Below, one piece after another: positions 1-11,726 of a DNA stretch of 64,000 bases. The notes below the pieces were generated by a model, which saw only the letters and a program-made list of their open reading frames with translations, was not told where the DNA came from and searched no databases. The DNA is from Uranotaenia lowii (taxonomy: Eukaryota; Arthropoda; Insecta; Diptera; Culicidae): contig NC_073691.1 in assembly GCF_029784155.1 (NCBI RefSeq), positions 62,137,746-62,201,745 of the forward strand, in the 5' to 3' direction. A program made the translations under genes and the position numbers. Every line of letters begins with the position of its first letter. Positions within the stretch are counted from its first letter, which is position 1.

Positions 1-196
1 CACCGACGGTGGCCACCTCGTTCAGGTTGCCTCCCCACGATTTGTTCTTTTCCGGTTCCTGATACCAGAGCGTCCAATGGAATTGCAGCGGATGCTTGAT
101 GCGGCTTTCCGGATCGACGATGCCGTCCTGGTCGGTATGATTTTGCTCGGTGCTCTCCGGTCGTTGCACAATCTCCTCCTTGGTTTTGCCACCCAT
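1..196 (-). CDS. eIF4E-family mRNA cap-binding protein, N-terminal exon (partial)
   Basis: Reading the minus strand from ATG at 196 gives 65 open codons that run off the window edge. Residues 35-54 read HPLQFHWTLWYQEPEKNKSW, which lines up with the start of the eIF4E fold (human HPLQ...W43...W46...W56). By that alignment W41 and W44 match the structural tryptophans and W54 matches the cap-stacking W56. N59-E60-V61 follow where eIF4E has its next strand. The first 34 residues are a polar, variable tail, as usual in this family. The start has A at -3 and G at +4, a good Kozak context. eIF4E binds the m7G cap and recruits eIF4G for translation initiation, and the HPLQ and W56-type features favour canonical class I. 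The second cap tryptophan and the eIF4G-binding face lie outside the window, so the paralogue cannot be named. Whether the exon ends soon after position 1 cannot be seen. Confidence 0.85.
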   Translation of the reverse strand, partial: MGGKTKEEIVQRPESTEQNHTDQDGIVDPESRIKHPLQFHWTLWYQEPEKNKSWGGNLNEVATVG

Positions 197-1929
197 GATC
201 GCAAATCGGGGACCGGGAAATTTGCTTCGCTGGGGCTTTTCGCGGGAAATCAGCCACACTTCTCTATTTGGCGGAAAACTGCCATGACGTTTTACCACTC
301 ATTTGCACGCTTAACGTCGTTTTTTTTTCCCCAAAAATGGGTTTTTTTACCTTACACATTTCTTCCTTGATCCTCAGTTTTGGTTAAAAAACAATACGCT
401 CGTATTGTTTTATGCAACGGGTGGGTTATTGAATCAAACTTGTTGCCTAAATTGCTCTTTCATATCATTGCTCAAACTAATCAAAATTCAAATGTTACAA
501 TTTTCTGATAATTTTCACCAAATAGTCCGACTGTTAAAAAAAACATGCAAATTTGTTTCGACCATAACTTAATTGTCTTACAAGTTATTGTAAGACTGTT
601 TAACCGTTATCAATAAAATTATATGAAAACATTGAAAGTGGAAAAGAAATATAGCTTAAAACATAAATATGCGCATTAAGCCGGCCCGGTTTCAGAAATC
701 GGCTATTTTGACTACCGTAAACTTGGCGAACTTTGATCAGCAGGGTAACTTTGATCAACATGAAATTTTTGCTGATAATCATCATTAACTATGTGTAAAG
801 TTTAAATATCTGAAAACTATTTACTACGTTTGAAAGCCTATGAATAGATTTATAAATAAGCTTTATTTGGTATTTATTAAGAGATTTTTTATATTACTTT
901 AAATTTAATTTTAAAATCTAAAAATATCTCGTTTTTTTTAATCCTCACAAACAAACATCTCTCCTGATCAAATTTAAGCATTTAGGAGCAAATGTGTTGT
1001 TCCATGTGAAAGTTCAACTTATTTCATGGTTTAGGTTTAGTTTAAGTGTTATTTTTATGATCATTTGATGAAAAATTTTGGATATTGAAACAAATCGGTC
1101 ATTTTTCATGAAAAATCCCGTATAGTAAAAATGGCTGAAAACAGTGAAAACCCTATTACATGGTTAAGTTTGAAGAAAAAAAGAACATGGGAACAGTGCG
1201 AGAACTTAGGGAATTGCATGAAGATAAAATATCATTTGGTTTTGAGGGCAAAAAATATTGAGAAATGTTTATAATTTTTGCCCCTAAATGTATGCAGCTA
1301 CATGGTCCATCTTTTGAAAATATTTGTTTTTGAAAAAAAAAAACGTTGAAAAATTCAATTGATTCCCAACGCATCTTAGTGATTCACGGGCTTGGGCAAA
1401 ATTGTTCTTCGATTCTTCAGCAATAAAACGTAGCTTGGAGAGGCTGTAAGATTTTTGATCATGAAAAGAACTTTTCCCATACTTAATTCCAAACCAACAG
1501 CCCATTTTAACACAGCCCATTTCAAATACTAGATCCACCAAAATTTGCACAGTTGTTATTGGGCACAAGAGGAACCCAAAACCGTGTGATACACTTTTGT
1601 TCCGATTCTGATCAGTCGTACACTCATTTATGATGATCAAAGATACCCCGGTGATCGAAGTAGCCAAAGTTTACGATACTCCAAGTTGAATATTTGACTC
1701 GGTCGTACAATGACCTTTTGCCCACATATGCATTGCATTTGATGATTTTTATGAATCCTTCAACCGGATATTTTTTTTCGGAAAATATAAAACTCAAACC
1801 GTGATACAGCCTTTGCGTGGATTATTTGTTCTTATTAAAGTGTTGAGAAACAAAAAAAGGTAGTGTTAAAAACAATTTCCGATGCAAAACTGGTTTTTTG
1901 CCTCTCCTAAAAAAAGTCTTAAAATCCTA
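197..1929. other. Upstream/intronic region of the eIF4E-like gene, no gene seen
   Basis: GC content is higher up to about 330, consistent with a 5' UTR or promoter-proximal stretch of the minus-strand gene, but no clear TATA box or splice acceptor precedes the ATG. From 330 on the sequence is AT-rich and broken by stops in all frames. Only short shadow ORFs are present. I see no RNA gene and no transposon ends here. Confidence 0.5.
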
Positions 1930-1931
1930 TA

Positions 1932-3532
1932 GGGGAACTGGGCATAAAATGCGCAGTCGGGACAAGATGCGCCACCATCAGTATTTCAGTAAACAAACAT
2001 TGTTCAACATTTCTGAAAACGCCAGTTTGTTCTATTCACACTTTTATGCGTTTATAAACATTTGTGGACATTCTATGTTTTCCATATTGCGTAAATTTGA
2101 CGAAAAACGTAAACAAATTTTTGGGAACTTTTCATGCTATTTTTAAACTTTTCTCGTAAGGATTTGCGGCATCTATCAGCAAAACATATACCTGGCATTT
2201 GTTCCAATGATGAACATTGGTCTTGACAATCATCATACAATGAAAAATTTCCTTATTCAATAATTTTTTCTGTTATTATAAACGATTTTTAATAAACATG
2301 TCTAGGCAGGGCAAAACGAGCCATGTTCGTTTATCTTTAGCATGTCTCATATTTGTTTAAATTTATATGCAGTTTTCATCACAACAAATTTAAGAATCTT
2401 TATATGTTGAATTGGAAAACATAGCTTGAATATAAACGGATATGTTTAAAATTCCTAAATTTGATATAGATTTAATTAACTTTTCACAAGAACGTCAGTA
2501 TATCTGGCAGCACTGCGCGTAGCAATACATTTTTCCATCTGTGAAGTAAAAAAGAAGTGTTATTACCTGGCAAACACTTTCGGAGGCCCTTGAATTAATA
2601 AACACTTATTAATCGTTAAACGCCGCGTTTGGGTACACACATATGAGCACTTTGCCCCAAACGAAATGGAAACCATACTTTAGAAGGCCTTTCAAAATTT
2701 AACGATTAAGGGGGGAGTAGGGTCTAACGGGTAAAAAAACACCATTTTCACGAATTTTTTTAGAGCTATCGTTCAAACAAATGTATTCAAATTTTTTGCA
2801 TTATACAAAGCATTGTTAAAAGAACATTTAGTAATTTTTTCGTAGAAAAATATTGAAAAATGAGCCCATGACGGAGCACTTTCGAGGATGTCTTTTAGAA
2901 AACAGGATTTGCGGTGGACACTGTATCTCAGCACAGAATCATCTTAAGTCAAAAAATCAGAGCAAAATATTTTTAATAGATGTTTTTCTGGACCCCAACA
3001 ATTTTATTTAACGTAAAAAAATTTTTTGAAATTTTTGTGGCTGTTTGAAGTAAAAACTACGATTTTTCACGAAAAAATCCGCCATTTTTTATCTGTAAAA
3101 TCTCCCCAAAGAAAAAAAAATTAAAGAAAATCGTTGGGGTTTGGTATTTTATATGTAGAAAATATGTTCCAAATATGAAAAGAATCGGTGAAGTAGTTTT
3201 CAAATGACGATGTCCACTGACTTCAAAAATGTGCTTTCGAGAAAAACGCGTTTGAAGTTTCTGCTTGCAGTATTCTTGCAGTATTCTTGCAGTATATTTG
3301 ACACAACATTCTTGAAATGTTTTACAATAAGAGAATAAAAAAAATAAAATCGATTTTTTGAAAGTGTTAGACCCTACTCCCCCCTAAAGCCGTATATAAT
3401 TGGTATAAATGTTCCTGTTTGTATATTTCTGGTGAAGAACAGTGCCCTTTTCAAAACTATTGTCGAATTTACTGGATTGCATTCTTCATTTACGAGAAAT
3501 GAAAGACGTGGGCGTCTTACCCCCAGTTCCCC
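1932..3532. mobile_element. MITE with GGGGAACTGGG terminal inverted repeats, TA target duplication
   Basis: The left end GGGGAACTGGG (1932-1942) is matched in inverse at the right end by CCCAGTTCCCC (3522-3532). TA flanks both sides (1930-1931 and 3533-3534). A TA duplication suggests a Tc1/mariner-type transposase, but none is encoded here. The interior holds another complete MITE at 2710-3384, so this element was in place first. Without that guest it would be about 0.9 kb. Confidence 0.75.
2710..3384 (+). mobile_element. G-tract MITE, copy 1 (TIR GGGGGGAGTAGGGTCTAAC), nested
   Basis: Terminal inverted repeats are GGGGGGAGTAGGGTCTAAC at 2710-2728 and its complement ending in six C at 3384. 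The flanks are TAA on both sides (2707-2709 and 3385-3387). A second copy in inverse orientation lies at 23034-23775, with the same TIRs and a recognisably similar interior. The 3-bp TAA duplication with G-rich TIRs fits PIF/Harbinger MITEs; TTAA (piggyBac-type) is the alternative because the left flank reads TTAA. No coding capacity. Three tandem copies of an 11-bp CTTGCAGTATT-type unit lie near 3270-3295. Confidence 0.75.
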
Positions 3533-3647
3533 TACTGACCTTCTGGTAAACTTATGATCAATTTTTGCATGAAACGGATCAAATTTCTTTATACTACGCT
3601 TTATTGGACCTTAACCAAAATACCTGAAATAATTTTGAAATAAGAAA

Positions 3648-5707
3648 TCTATATATCTATATATAAATGAATTTCTGTCTGTCTGTCTGTCTGTCTGTTC
3701 CCTATAGACTCGAAAACTACTGAACCGATTTGCGTGAAACTTGGCAGGTGGGGGTATTGGAGGCAGGGGAAGGTTCCTATTGTAGTTTAAGACCCCTCCC
3801 TCTCTCATGAAAGGAGGGAGGGGCTTCCCAAACAAAAGACAATTTTTCGCATAACTCGAGATCCAATCAAGCAAATGGTATCAAATTTGGCATGGGGTGG
3901 TATTTGGGAATTAGGAATATTTCTATGAATATAAAGTACCCCTCCCTCCTCTCAGTGGGATGATAGGAAGGGGGGGAGGGGGGCCACGTTACATTTTTTT
4001 ATATAACTCGAAAACTAATCAAGATATCGGAACCAAGTTTGGCATGAGAAGGTATTTGGATACGAAAAATATTTCTATGATTATTTGAGATCCCTCCCTC
4101 TTTCCAGTAGGGAGATTTTAAAGGGGGGGGGGGGGACTCTTTTATATATATTTTACATAACTCAAAAACTAATTATGCAAACGGAACCAAACTTGGCATG
4201 GGCGGGTATTTGGGAACGTGACATGTTCTAATGATTGTTTGAGACCCTTTCCTTCTTCCAGCGGGGAGAAAGGAAAAAGAGAGGGGAGTTTCATACATTT
4301 TTCACTGCACAACTCAAGAACTAAAACATGGAAAAATGGAACAAAATTTGGCATGGAACGATATTTGGGTACGAGAAATGCTTCTGTGAATATTTGGTAT
4401 CCCTTACTCCTTCAAAGAGGTGGCTGAAAAGGGGGAGGAGAGGTCTCCCTTATAATTTTCAGTATAACTGGAGAGCTGATCGAGCAAATTGAACTATATT
4501 TGGCTGTGAGGGTATTTGGATACGGAAAATGTTTCTGTTATAAATTGAAGCCCCAACTTATTTCAATGGAAAGATATAAAGGGGGAAAAAGGGGCTTCCA
4601 TACATTTTTTTGCATAACTCGAGAGCAAATGAAATAAAATTTGGTAAGTATTTGAGTACAAAAAATGCTTTTATGAATATTAAGTTCTCACCCCTGCATT
4701 CAATGGGGAGAACGGAAAGGGGATGGTACTTCCGTTCAAGTTTATTCATAACTCAATAATTTACAACGCAAATAAAACCAAATTTGGCATAAGATGGTAT
4801 TTCAATACGAGCACTTTTTTTATGTCAAACAATTCCTTTCTTGCAGTGGGATGATAGAATTAGGAATAAAGGAAGGAAAGAGGAAAGCTTACATTTAATT
4901 TTTTTTTACAAAATCCGAGAAATGGACAAAACTTAACATGGAAAATCATTTTGGTATGATTCTATAATCTAACACACCATCCTCCTTCAGTGAGTAGGTA
5001 CATAGGAGGAGGGAGGTGAGCCCAATACAATTTTGTTTGGATAAGTTTTCAATTTATGCTAACGAAGCCAACAAATGGAAACCAATATGGCATGGAAAAG
5101 GTACTTGGTTACGAGATATGTTTCTACGATTGTTATAGATCCTTACGCTTTACAGTGTAGAGAGGGGAAAAAAGGAGGAGGTTCCATATAAATTTTGTTG
5201 TAAAGCTTAAAAACTTATCAACCAATGGAACCATATTTGATATAAGAGGATTTTTGGGAAAGAAAAAAAATTGGGTATGAATATTTAAGATCACGAACTC
5301 CATTCAGCAGGGGGGGGGGGGAAGGTAAGGACAGGAGGGGGGCTCTCTTATCAGTTTTTTAGCATAAATCCAGAACATATCAAGCAAAAACAACCATATT
5401 TTATCAGTTGGATTGTTTACGTACAATTAATTTGAGACCCTCCTTTTTAGGGCGAAGCTTAAAGAAACAGATTAAAATTATCAGAGCCTTAACACAAATT
5501 TATAGATCAAGATTCAGAATATTAGTTTAAGTTATTTTTGTGTTGCAATCCGAAACTATAGCTGCAGCTCTCATTTTTTAGCAGTTGCTTATGAATTATG
5601 ATATAATTTGATTTAAAATAATGGCAACAAAACAATAAAAATTTGAATATATTCTGAAAATATCATTCGATTTTGAAAGGTGTAGCAAAGCACACCGGGT
5701 CAGCTAG
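3648..5707 (+). mobile_element. Helitron-like non-autonomous element, copy 1
   Basis: The 5' end starts TCTATATATC at 3648 after an A (3647). The 3' end is GGGTCAGCTAG, with CTAG at 5704-5707 followed by T (5708). Helitrons start with TC, end in CTRR and insert between A and T, as seen here. Just before the end, GGTGTAGCAAAGCACACC (about 5679-5696) can fold into the expected 3' hairpin. No Rep/helicase ORF is present. Between the ends is a short TGTC microsatellite (about 3677-3698) and a long array of diverged tandem units, annotated separately. A related copy occupies 13183-15273. Confidence 0.75.
3705..5450 (+). repeat. Diverged tandem array of ~115-140 bp hairpin-forming units
   Basis: Units recur with the order: AACTCGAAAACTAATCAA-type block, a GGAACCAAATTTGGCATG-type block, GGTATTTGGGTACGAGAAAT, a pyrimidine block (CCCTCCCTCTTTCCAG) and a purine block (GGGGAGA...AAGGGGGAGG), then TACATTTTTTTGCAT. 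The pyrimidine and purine blocks of each unit are imperfect inverted repeats, so each unit could fold into a stem-loop. About 14 units can be followed by eye. All frames are stopped, so this is not coding. Confidence 0.75.
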
Positions 5708-5708
5708 T

Positions 5709-6505
5709 GATCAATAAAGATTCAAAATTTGGCCATTCTTAAGTTGTTGGGTTAAATAAAAAAATATCATGTCTTAAACATAGAACATTTGAAAGAAAAA
5801 GTCAATTTTTCACCTATTACAAATTTTTATAGATTTTCCATTTTCAAGGAAAAATAAGGTAGTGAAGTTTATACTCGTCACAGCGATAGTTGTTTTCCTT
5901 AAAACTTCGGCCTGGGCAGTTGAGAAACGTGAGTTTTTCTTATTCGCTCTGATAGCTCAAAATGTCACCCACTAATTGAGCTATCTTTTTTTTCCTCTGA
6001 AGAGGCAGTACATTTGTTGAAACATTGAGAATATCAATAGAATGATTGTTCATGGCACATAACACGATATAAATGGATGAAGAAAGTTTAAGAGCTTATT
6101 GTTTGCATGTATTAAATATAAGTCAGCGAAAATAATTATTCCCAATTTTCGTCAATTTAGGATCAAAGTATAGGAATTTACTCTACTTAAAGCATTATTC
6201 CAACTTAAAGAGCAGTTCCTAAGTTTTTTCATGTTTCCTTGAATAGATCCATCAACTAAACCTTCAGCCAGCACACATCTTTCAAGGACATGATGGCAAG
6301 CATCCTACAAATGCAACTAAAGGCATGAGTACTATGTATGTATGCTCTGACCGGAGTTCGATCTTGTGACCATTATTGGTATAGCAAGTTTGAACATTAT
6401 CCACTGCACAACAGCCGCCGGCAAATTAATAGTGAATTCAAATCACTTAAAAATGTACAACAAAACTTAAAACCAAGTTACCAAATGATTACATTTGTTT
6501 GCAAT
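5709..6505. other. AT-rich interval without recognised feature
   Basis: No long ORF, TIR or RNA gene is apparent. A stretch around 6340-6420 (GGAGTTCGATCTTGTGACC and neighbours) has a weak tRNA B-box look without a convincing A box. Confidence 0.4.
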
Positions 6506-6512
6506 CATATAT

Positions 6513-8913
6513 CACGGTGTATTTCGTAGAAGGACTTAAAGAAAAAAAATACAGTAACGCTAATTTTTGCATGGGCTGAAAGTAGAGCTTTTTCCGGTTC
6601 ATTTTCACCAAAAATTCAAATATTCTGTCGGTGACCCCCCATACACATTTTTTTTTTTGAAAATTTTTTATTTTATTTCTAAAAAAAGTAAATATATTTT
6701 TAGTGTTAAAGAATTTTCAGAGATGCTAATTATCTTCATTTTGACTTTCACTTCTTTTAAATTAAACTGATAACTCAACAATCACATCAAAAACTTTGAG
6801 AAATTTTCAATTTTTTTAAACTAGTAACAGTGCTGTTTAAACGTAAAAAAATGCTTAGAAAGTGTCTTCCAATCCTAAAATTTAAATTTTTGCTGGCAAA
6901 TCCTGTAAGCAGTCTGAGACGCTCAAATTAACTGAAATTATGAATGGTCTAGAATAATATGAATCCATATATGAATCCATTTTTATTCATTGTCTTAAGA
7001 TTTTCTGATTGTGGCAACTTTGAGGGGAACTTTATTTAAAAAAAAGCCTAATGATTAAGAAAATCAGTTAACACTAGGAAGCGCTTTAATTTTTTTGTGA
7101 TAACGCTTATCGTGATGCGATCTGGAGTAGAAACGTTTGTCTTAATTTAAGCTTTTAAAAAATCAAGAAAATCAATATTCAAAAGTAAACGATCCGTTAA
7201 AGACAATTTTTGATGAGAAATTAGTTTTTATATTTCATTTGATTTAAATGTCTGAAAATTCTATTTGCACTTCAGACTCATTGCAAATGGCTACAGCAGT
7301 TCAATCTTGCTAAAATTTTGCATGATACTGTCTTTTGATACAATCATAATTATAAGTTTGAAATTTTCGTAAACCTTTTGATTTTTATCGATTTCTAGAC
7401 CAATTTTTATAACCCTGCTGTACTCTGTGATGCTTCCATTTTTTTCAAAGAGCATAAATAGGTTAAGCAATTCTAGCTTCAACGGTTTCCAACCCACTAC
7501 ATATATTATTTTAACAATCTCTTGAATTCTTTGTTTAAATTAAATTTGAATTTTACAGTTTTTTTTGAAATAATGTCATTTAATTGGAGAATCTAGTTTA
7601 AAACTCTGATAAATTTTAATTTTTTTCCAAAAAAATGCTTTTTCATCTTTTTTTCGATCTTGTATTTACAAAAATCAACAATATTGTTGGCAAAAGTGAA
7701 TAGCAAATGATCGATAGCAAGCTAGGCTGCAGCACGTAACATTCATTATATTTTGTTTATCCCTTACTTATTTTAGTTATTCTACTGTACGCTGATGTTC
7801 TTCTTTATTATTAAAAAGAACCTTAATGAAGCATTAATATTACAGTAATACAATCATAACTTCTACAATTTTATACTAATAATGTCAAAAACTATAATAA
7901 TCATTGGTTTGGACAAATCATAAAAATCCATTTAAACAAAAAAAAAAAATAAAACACATAAATCTAGTCCAAAACCTTCGATAATATTGAAATTTCTCTT
8001 GAAAATTTTTTTTTCATCGTTTTGTTGATATTGAATTCCAAAATATCACCAGTACTTCAATTCTTAAGCAAAAATTATGTACAAATGATTTATAGAAAAT
8101 TTATTCACCTTCAATATAAGAAAAAAAGATTTAAAATATATGTTATGTAGCGGAAGATAAACGGATTTCAGTGCAAGTACTTGAGCATTTAACTAAATTT
8201 TATATTTTAAATTTTATTTAAAACTGGTCTGCTTGGATATGTTTCAATTTGATGTGAGGTAAACAAAACTCAAAATGTCATAAACTATCATCAAAATTTG
8301 TATATTTGTTTTCTAAAGTGCATATCCATTTGCATCAGAGCCTGCAAATAATGTGGGAATATTTCAAAGAACAATTTTGAAATAAAGAAAAGATTTTTAA
8401 TACTTTGTTGAAAACCAATCAAATGGTGTTGGACTGTATTTATTCATGTGTCATTATTTTTTTTTAAACCAGAATTGGTTCTCCAAGATATACACAAATG
8501 GATATAAATTCATGTGACATTTGTATAACACCAATTATAACAAGAATATTTCAAATAATAACATTTTGAATAAAATGCTCATATAAAAATCAGTTTTCCA
8601 GAAAATCCAAATGATTTAGCTCTCCAGGCGTTGACATTTTATATTGTTTCAAAATGACAAAAACTTGAATAAAAATAAAAAAAATAAATTTTAATGAAAA
8701 AAGTTACTATTCCATTGCATTTGAATAATTTTACAGATAAAAAATTTTAAATATGGACACAAAAATTTCAAAAAAATAAAACGTATGGGGACTCACCGAC
8801 CAAATATTTTAATTTTGCCTGAAAATGATTCAGAAAAGGCTAAATTTTCCATTTCTGAAAAAAATAGAGTTACTGTATTTTTTATTTTAAACTTCTTCTA
8901 TAAACACACCGTG
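6513..8913. mobile_element. Long-TIR transposon remnant (TIR CACGGTGT...)
   Basis: CATATATCACGGTGT at 6506-6520 is mirrored exactly by ACACCGTGATATATG at 8906-8920. Inward of this the two ends stay recognisably inverse for roughly 150 bp: matching blocks include AATACAGTAAC and, further in, GGTCGGTGA/GGGACTCACCGACC next to CATACACATTT/AAACGTATGGGG. The palindromic ATATAT outside the CACGGTGT ends may be the target duplication. The interior (about 6660-8760) is very AT-rich and has no readable transposase. Confidence 0.6.
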
Positions 8914-9139
8914 ATATATGTAGATACTGTCATTAGTATGAATGCAGGACAGTGCTGTTAAATAAAGATCGTTAACTGTAACATTTCGTAAACTGTTTAC
9001 GAATTTTCAATATTAGGTAAATTAAATCAAATGGAAGGAAAGTCATGCAATGGATAAACTTTTCCAAGTTCAAAGTTAAATCGAACAGGACATGGTTAAG
9101 TAAAAAGTAAGAAAGGAGCAGAAAAAATTCCTCACAAAA

Positions 9140-9224
9140 ATAGCACGGTCCAAAAATAGTTTGCATACATTTTTAGGCGTATCGAGCAAGTTTGAAGAAA
9201 GCACAAAAAAAAACAAGGGGCACG
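9140..9224 (+). repeat. Dispersed ~85-bp repeat, copy 1
   Basis: This segment, from ATAGCACGGTCCAAAAATAG to GGGGCACG, recurs almost unchanged and in the same orientation at 11646-11726. It contains TTTTAGGCGTATCGAGCAAG and an A-rich stretch. The differences are a few substitutions and a change in length of the A-rich run. Its parent element is not recognised. Confidence 0.75.
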
Positions 9225-9339
9225 ATTTCCATGTGTGTAGCTGCTTTGCTTCCGAAGCATCCGTCCGGGCAGTTTTTCGTTTGACCCGCGTGCACGGTGA
9301 GGTTCCCTGCCTGAAATTCTCCACTCGGAGACTTCAATG

Positions 9340-10548
9340 CATGCGCATTAGACTAGTTCACTTTTCGGTTTTTTTCGCAGATCAAAGCCGGACTCATCTG
9401 GGTTGTTCCTCATGCATTTTCAAGTATTTCTGCCAAATTTGAGATCTTTGGAACTAAATTCTGTTCTGCGCAATGAGTTTTTGTGAAAAAAGACCATTTT
9501 TCTTGGAAATATTCTTATGAGAGTTCTAGCAAGCCACTGTTAATATAAAACGATAATTTTATGATGCATGGTGGTTGATATTATAACCATTTTTATGAAT
9601 CTGTTCTAGATAATCGTTCAAAACAAACCGAAAAAATTTAAAAAATCATAAACTACCAACTTGTACAGAAATTTTACTTACAAGTTGAGAGTTAAAAATC
9701 TGTAGTAAATCAGAAAAAAATATGTTTCACAAAATCTTTTTTTGTAAAGCTAGCCCTTTTTATTACCATTCTATTGATGCAAAAAATATACAAATTGGTT
9801 GTATAGCAGTCAAATTATTTAAAGATGTTTGCAACAAATTTGATTTGATAAACTATTTTTCATTCAAGTTTGCTCCTCACCAACTTGTGCACAAGAAAGG
9901 ATATTTTATTCAATCAAGTACCCCATGACGGGGCCAGGAGTTAAAAAAAGCGCGCGCTTTGATCAAGTTGTAAGCAAGTCCTCTTAATGCCACGTTTTTC
10001 ATGTTGCATGAAGCTAAAACTGGAATAGGAACATAAATATGATTTAAAAACTGGTGCATAAATATTTGAATAACTTTGCTTCTATTCTAGCGATAATTAC
10101 ATTTTAAGCATCAAATGAATGGTAATAAACAGGGCTATCTTAATAAAAAAAGATTTTGTGAAACATATTTTTTTCTGATTTACTACAGATTTTTAACTCT
10201 CAACTTGTAAGTAAAATTTCTGTACAAGTTGGTAGTTTATGATTTTTTAAATTTTTTCGGTTTGTTTTGAACGATTATCTAGAACAGATTCATAAAAATG
10301 GTTATGATGTCAACCACCATGCATCATAAAATTATCGTTTTATATTAACAGTGGCTTGCTAGAACTCTCATAAGAATATTTTCAAGAAAAATGGTCTTTT
10401 TTCACAAAAACTCATTGCGCAGAACAGAGTTTAGTTCAAAAGATCTCAAATTTGGCAGAAATACTTGAAAATGCATGAGGAACAACCCATATGAGTCCGG
10501 CTTTGATCTGCGAAAAAAACCGAAAAGTGAACTAGTCTAATGCGCATG
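9340..10548. mobile_element. Foldback element with ~410-450 bp inverted arms
   Basis: The left arm starts CATGCGCATTAGACTAG at 9340 and the right arm ends CTAGTCTAATGCGCATG at 10548. Arms 9340-about 9750 and about 10143-10548 are nearly perfect inverse copies; a more diverged match continues to about 9790 and 10100. A central spacer of about 0.3 kb contains GCGCGCGC (9951-9958). No ORF of note. The flanks show AATG at 9336-9339 and at 10550-10553, offset by one base, so the target duplication is uncertain. Confidence 0.8.
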
Positions 10549-10777
10549 GAATGGGGGGATGATGTTTATACTTCGATGATCATGTTGTGACTTTTGTCGA
10601 TTGGGTTATCCGTTTTGCACGCCGATATGGATGGGTTGGTGTAATAAATTTAAATTTTACTTTTTAAAGTTTCTTCATTTTTTCCACATTAACAAAAAAT
10701 TTTGATTTTTAATAGAACAAGCAAATTTTCGTTCAGAAGATCCCAATTTTTATTAGGAGATATTGTTTAAAATACTT

Positions 10778-11077
10778 ATGAAACATGTTTATGTCGGCTC
10801 TAACATGAAATTTACATCCACCCTAGCCCAGGGAAAGATGCGCTACAATGTTCTGCTCAATCTCTATCCTACTTGTCAACGATTGGTAGCAGTAGCATTA
10901 AAAAAACGGCAATTCCGCAAAGTGGCCGAAAGAATCAAAAAGAGATTAGCATACATGGCTTTTAACATTCTTCCTCCCGCCCGGACTGTTCGAATGTTAT
11001 CTCCGGTCCTGTTTTGCCACCTCTTCACGATCACGGGGTCCGGGATCGTATGCCAGATCACATACATCGCAACATGA
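10778..11077 (+). CDS. Unassigned small ORF (99 codons from ATG)
   Basis: An ATG at 10778 opens 99 codons in a stretch with higher GC than its surroundings. The middle is rich in Lys and Arg (ALKKRQFRKVAERIKKRL) and the C-terminal third is hydrophobic (SPVLFCHLFTITGSG). I do not recognise the product. The overlapping minus-strand frames are also open, so chance is quite possible. No splice context was established. Confidence 0.15.
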   Translation: MKHVYVGSNMKFTSTLAQGKMRYNVLLNLYPTCQRLVAVALKKRQFRKVAERIKKRLAYMAFNILPPARTVRMLSPVLFCHLFTITGSGIVCQITYIAT

Positions 11078-11645
11078 ATATTCGCTTTCGTTGGTCCCCA
11101 TTTTTGGAAATTCCGTCTGGTCCTCATTCGTTGGGTTGGATCCTAAATGGAAACAATGGAGCAAAATAAAACGGAGCCCAAACGGAACGAAGAAATCGGA
11201 TCGCCCTTTTGCGAAAAATTCCTTCCGCCTGAAAAAAAAGAGTAAATCCTCACAAAAACATGACAAATTGAGAACTTTTAAAATACATTAAGAGCCATCG
11301 TCGACATGTGAATTATTTCTTGTCGGTTTTGGTGGTTCCATCCAACTTTTTTTTAGCTTCTCTCTGGCATTCGTTTCAGATTTGGTGACAGAAGTGATTT
11401 TACATCCGACCAAAAATGTTCGAACTTGTTTGGACTCCAGGGCAGTTTGTTTGTTTGTTCGTTCATGTAATGCGATACCGATGACAGTCCATTGATTTCG
11501 TGATGTTCGTTGTTGTTTTTTTTTCGATTTTCAAGGGGTACTTTGTTTTAATCGTTTTTATATTTTGTTATAGCGCTTCCTATATATTTTCAGTTCTTGA
11601 ACCTTGTTGGAATTTAGTGTTAAACAACATTAACTAAAATCAAAG

Positions 11646-11726
11646 ATAGCACGGTCCAAAAATAGTTTGCATAAATTTTTAGGCGTATCGAGCAAGTTTG
11701 AAGGAAGCACAAAAAAAAGGGGCACG
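11646..11726 (+). repeat. Dispersed ~85-bp repeat, copy 2
   Basis: Near-identical direct copy of 9140-9224, diverging right after GGGGCACG. The two copies bracket the 9.34-10.55 kb foldback and about 1.1 kb of unassigned sequence. They could be ends of one disrupted element or independent insertions. Confidence 0.75.
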
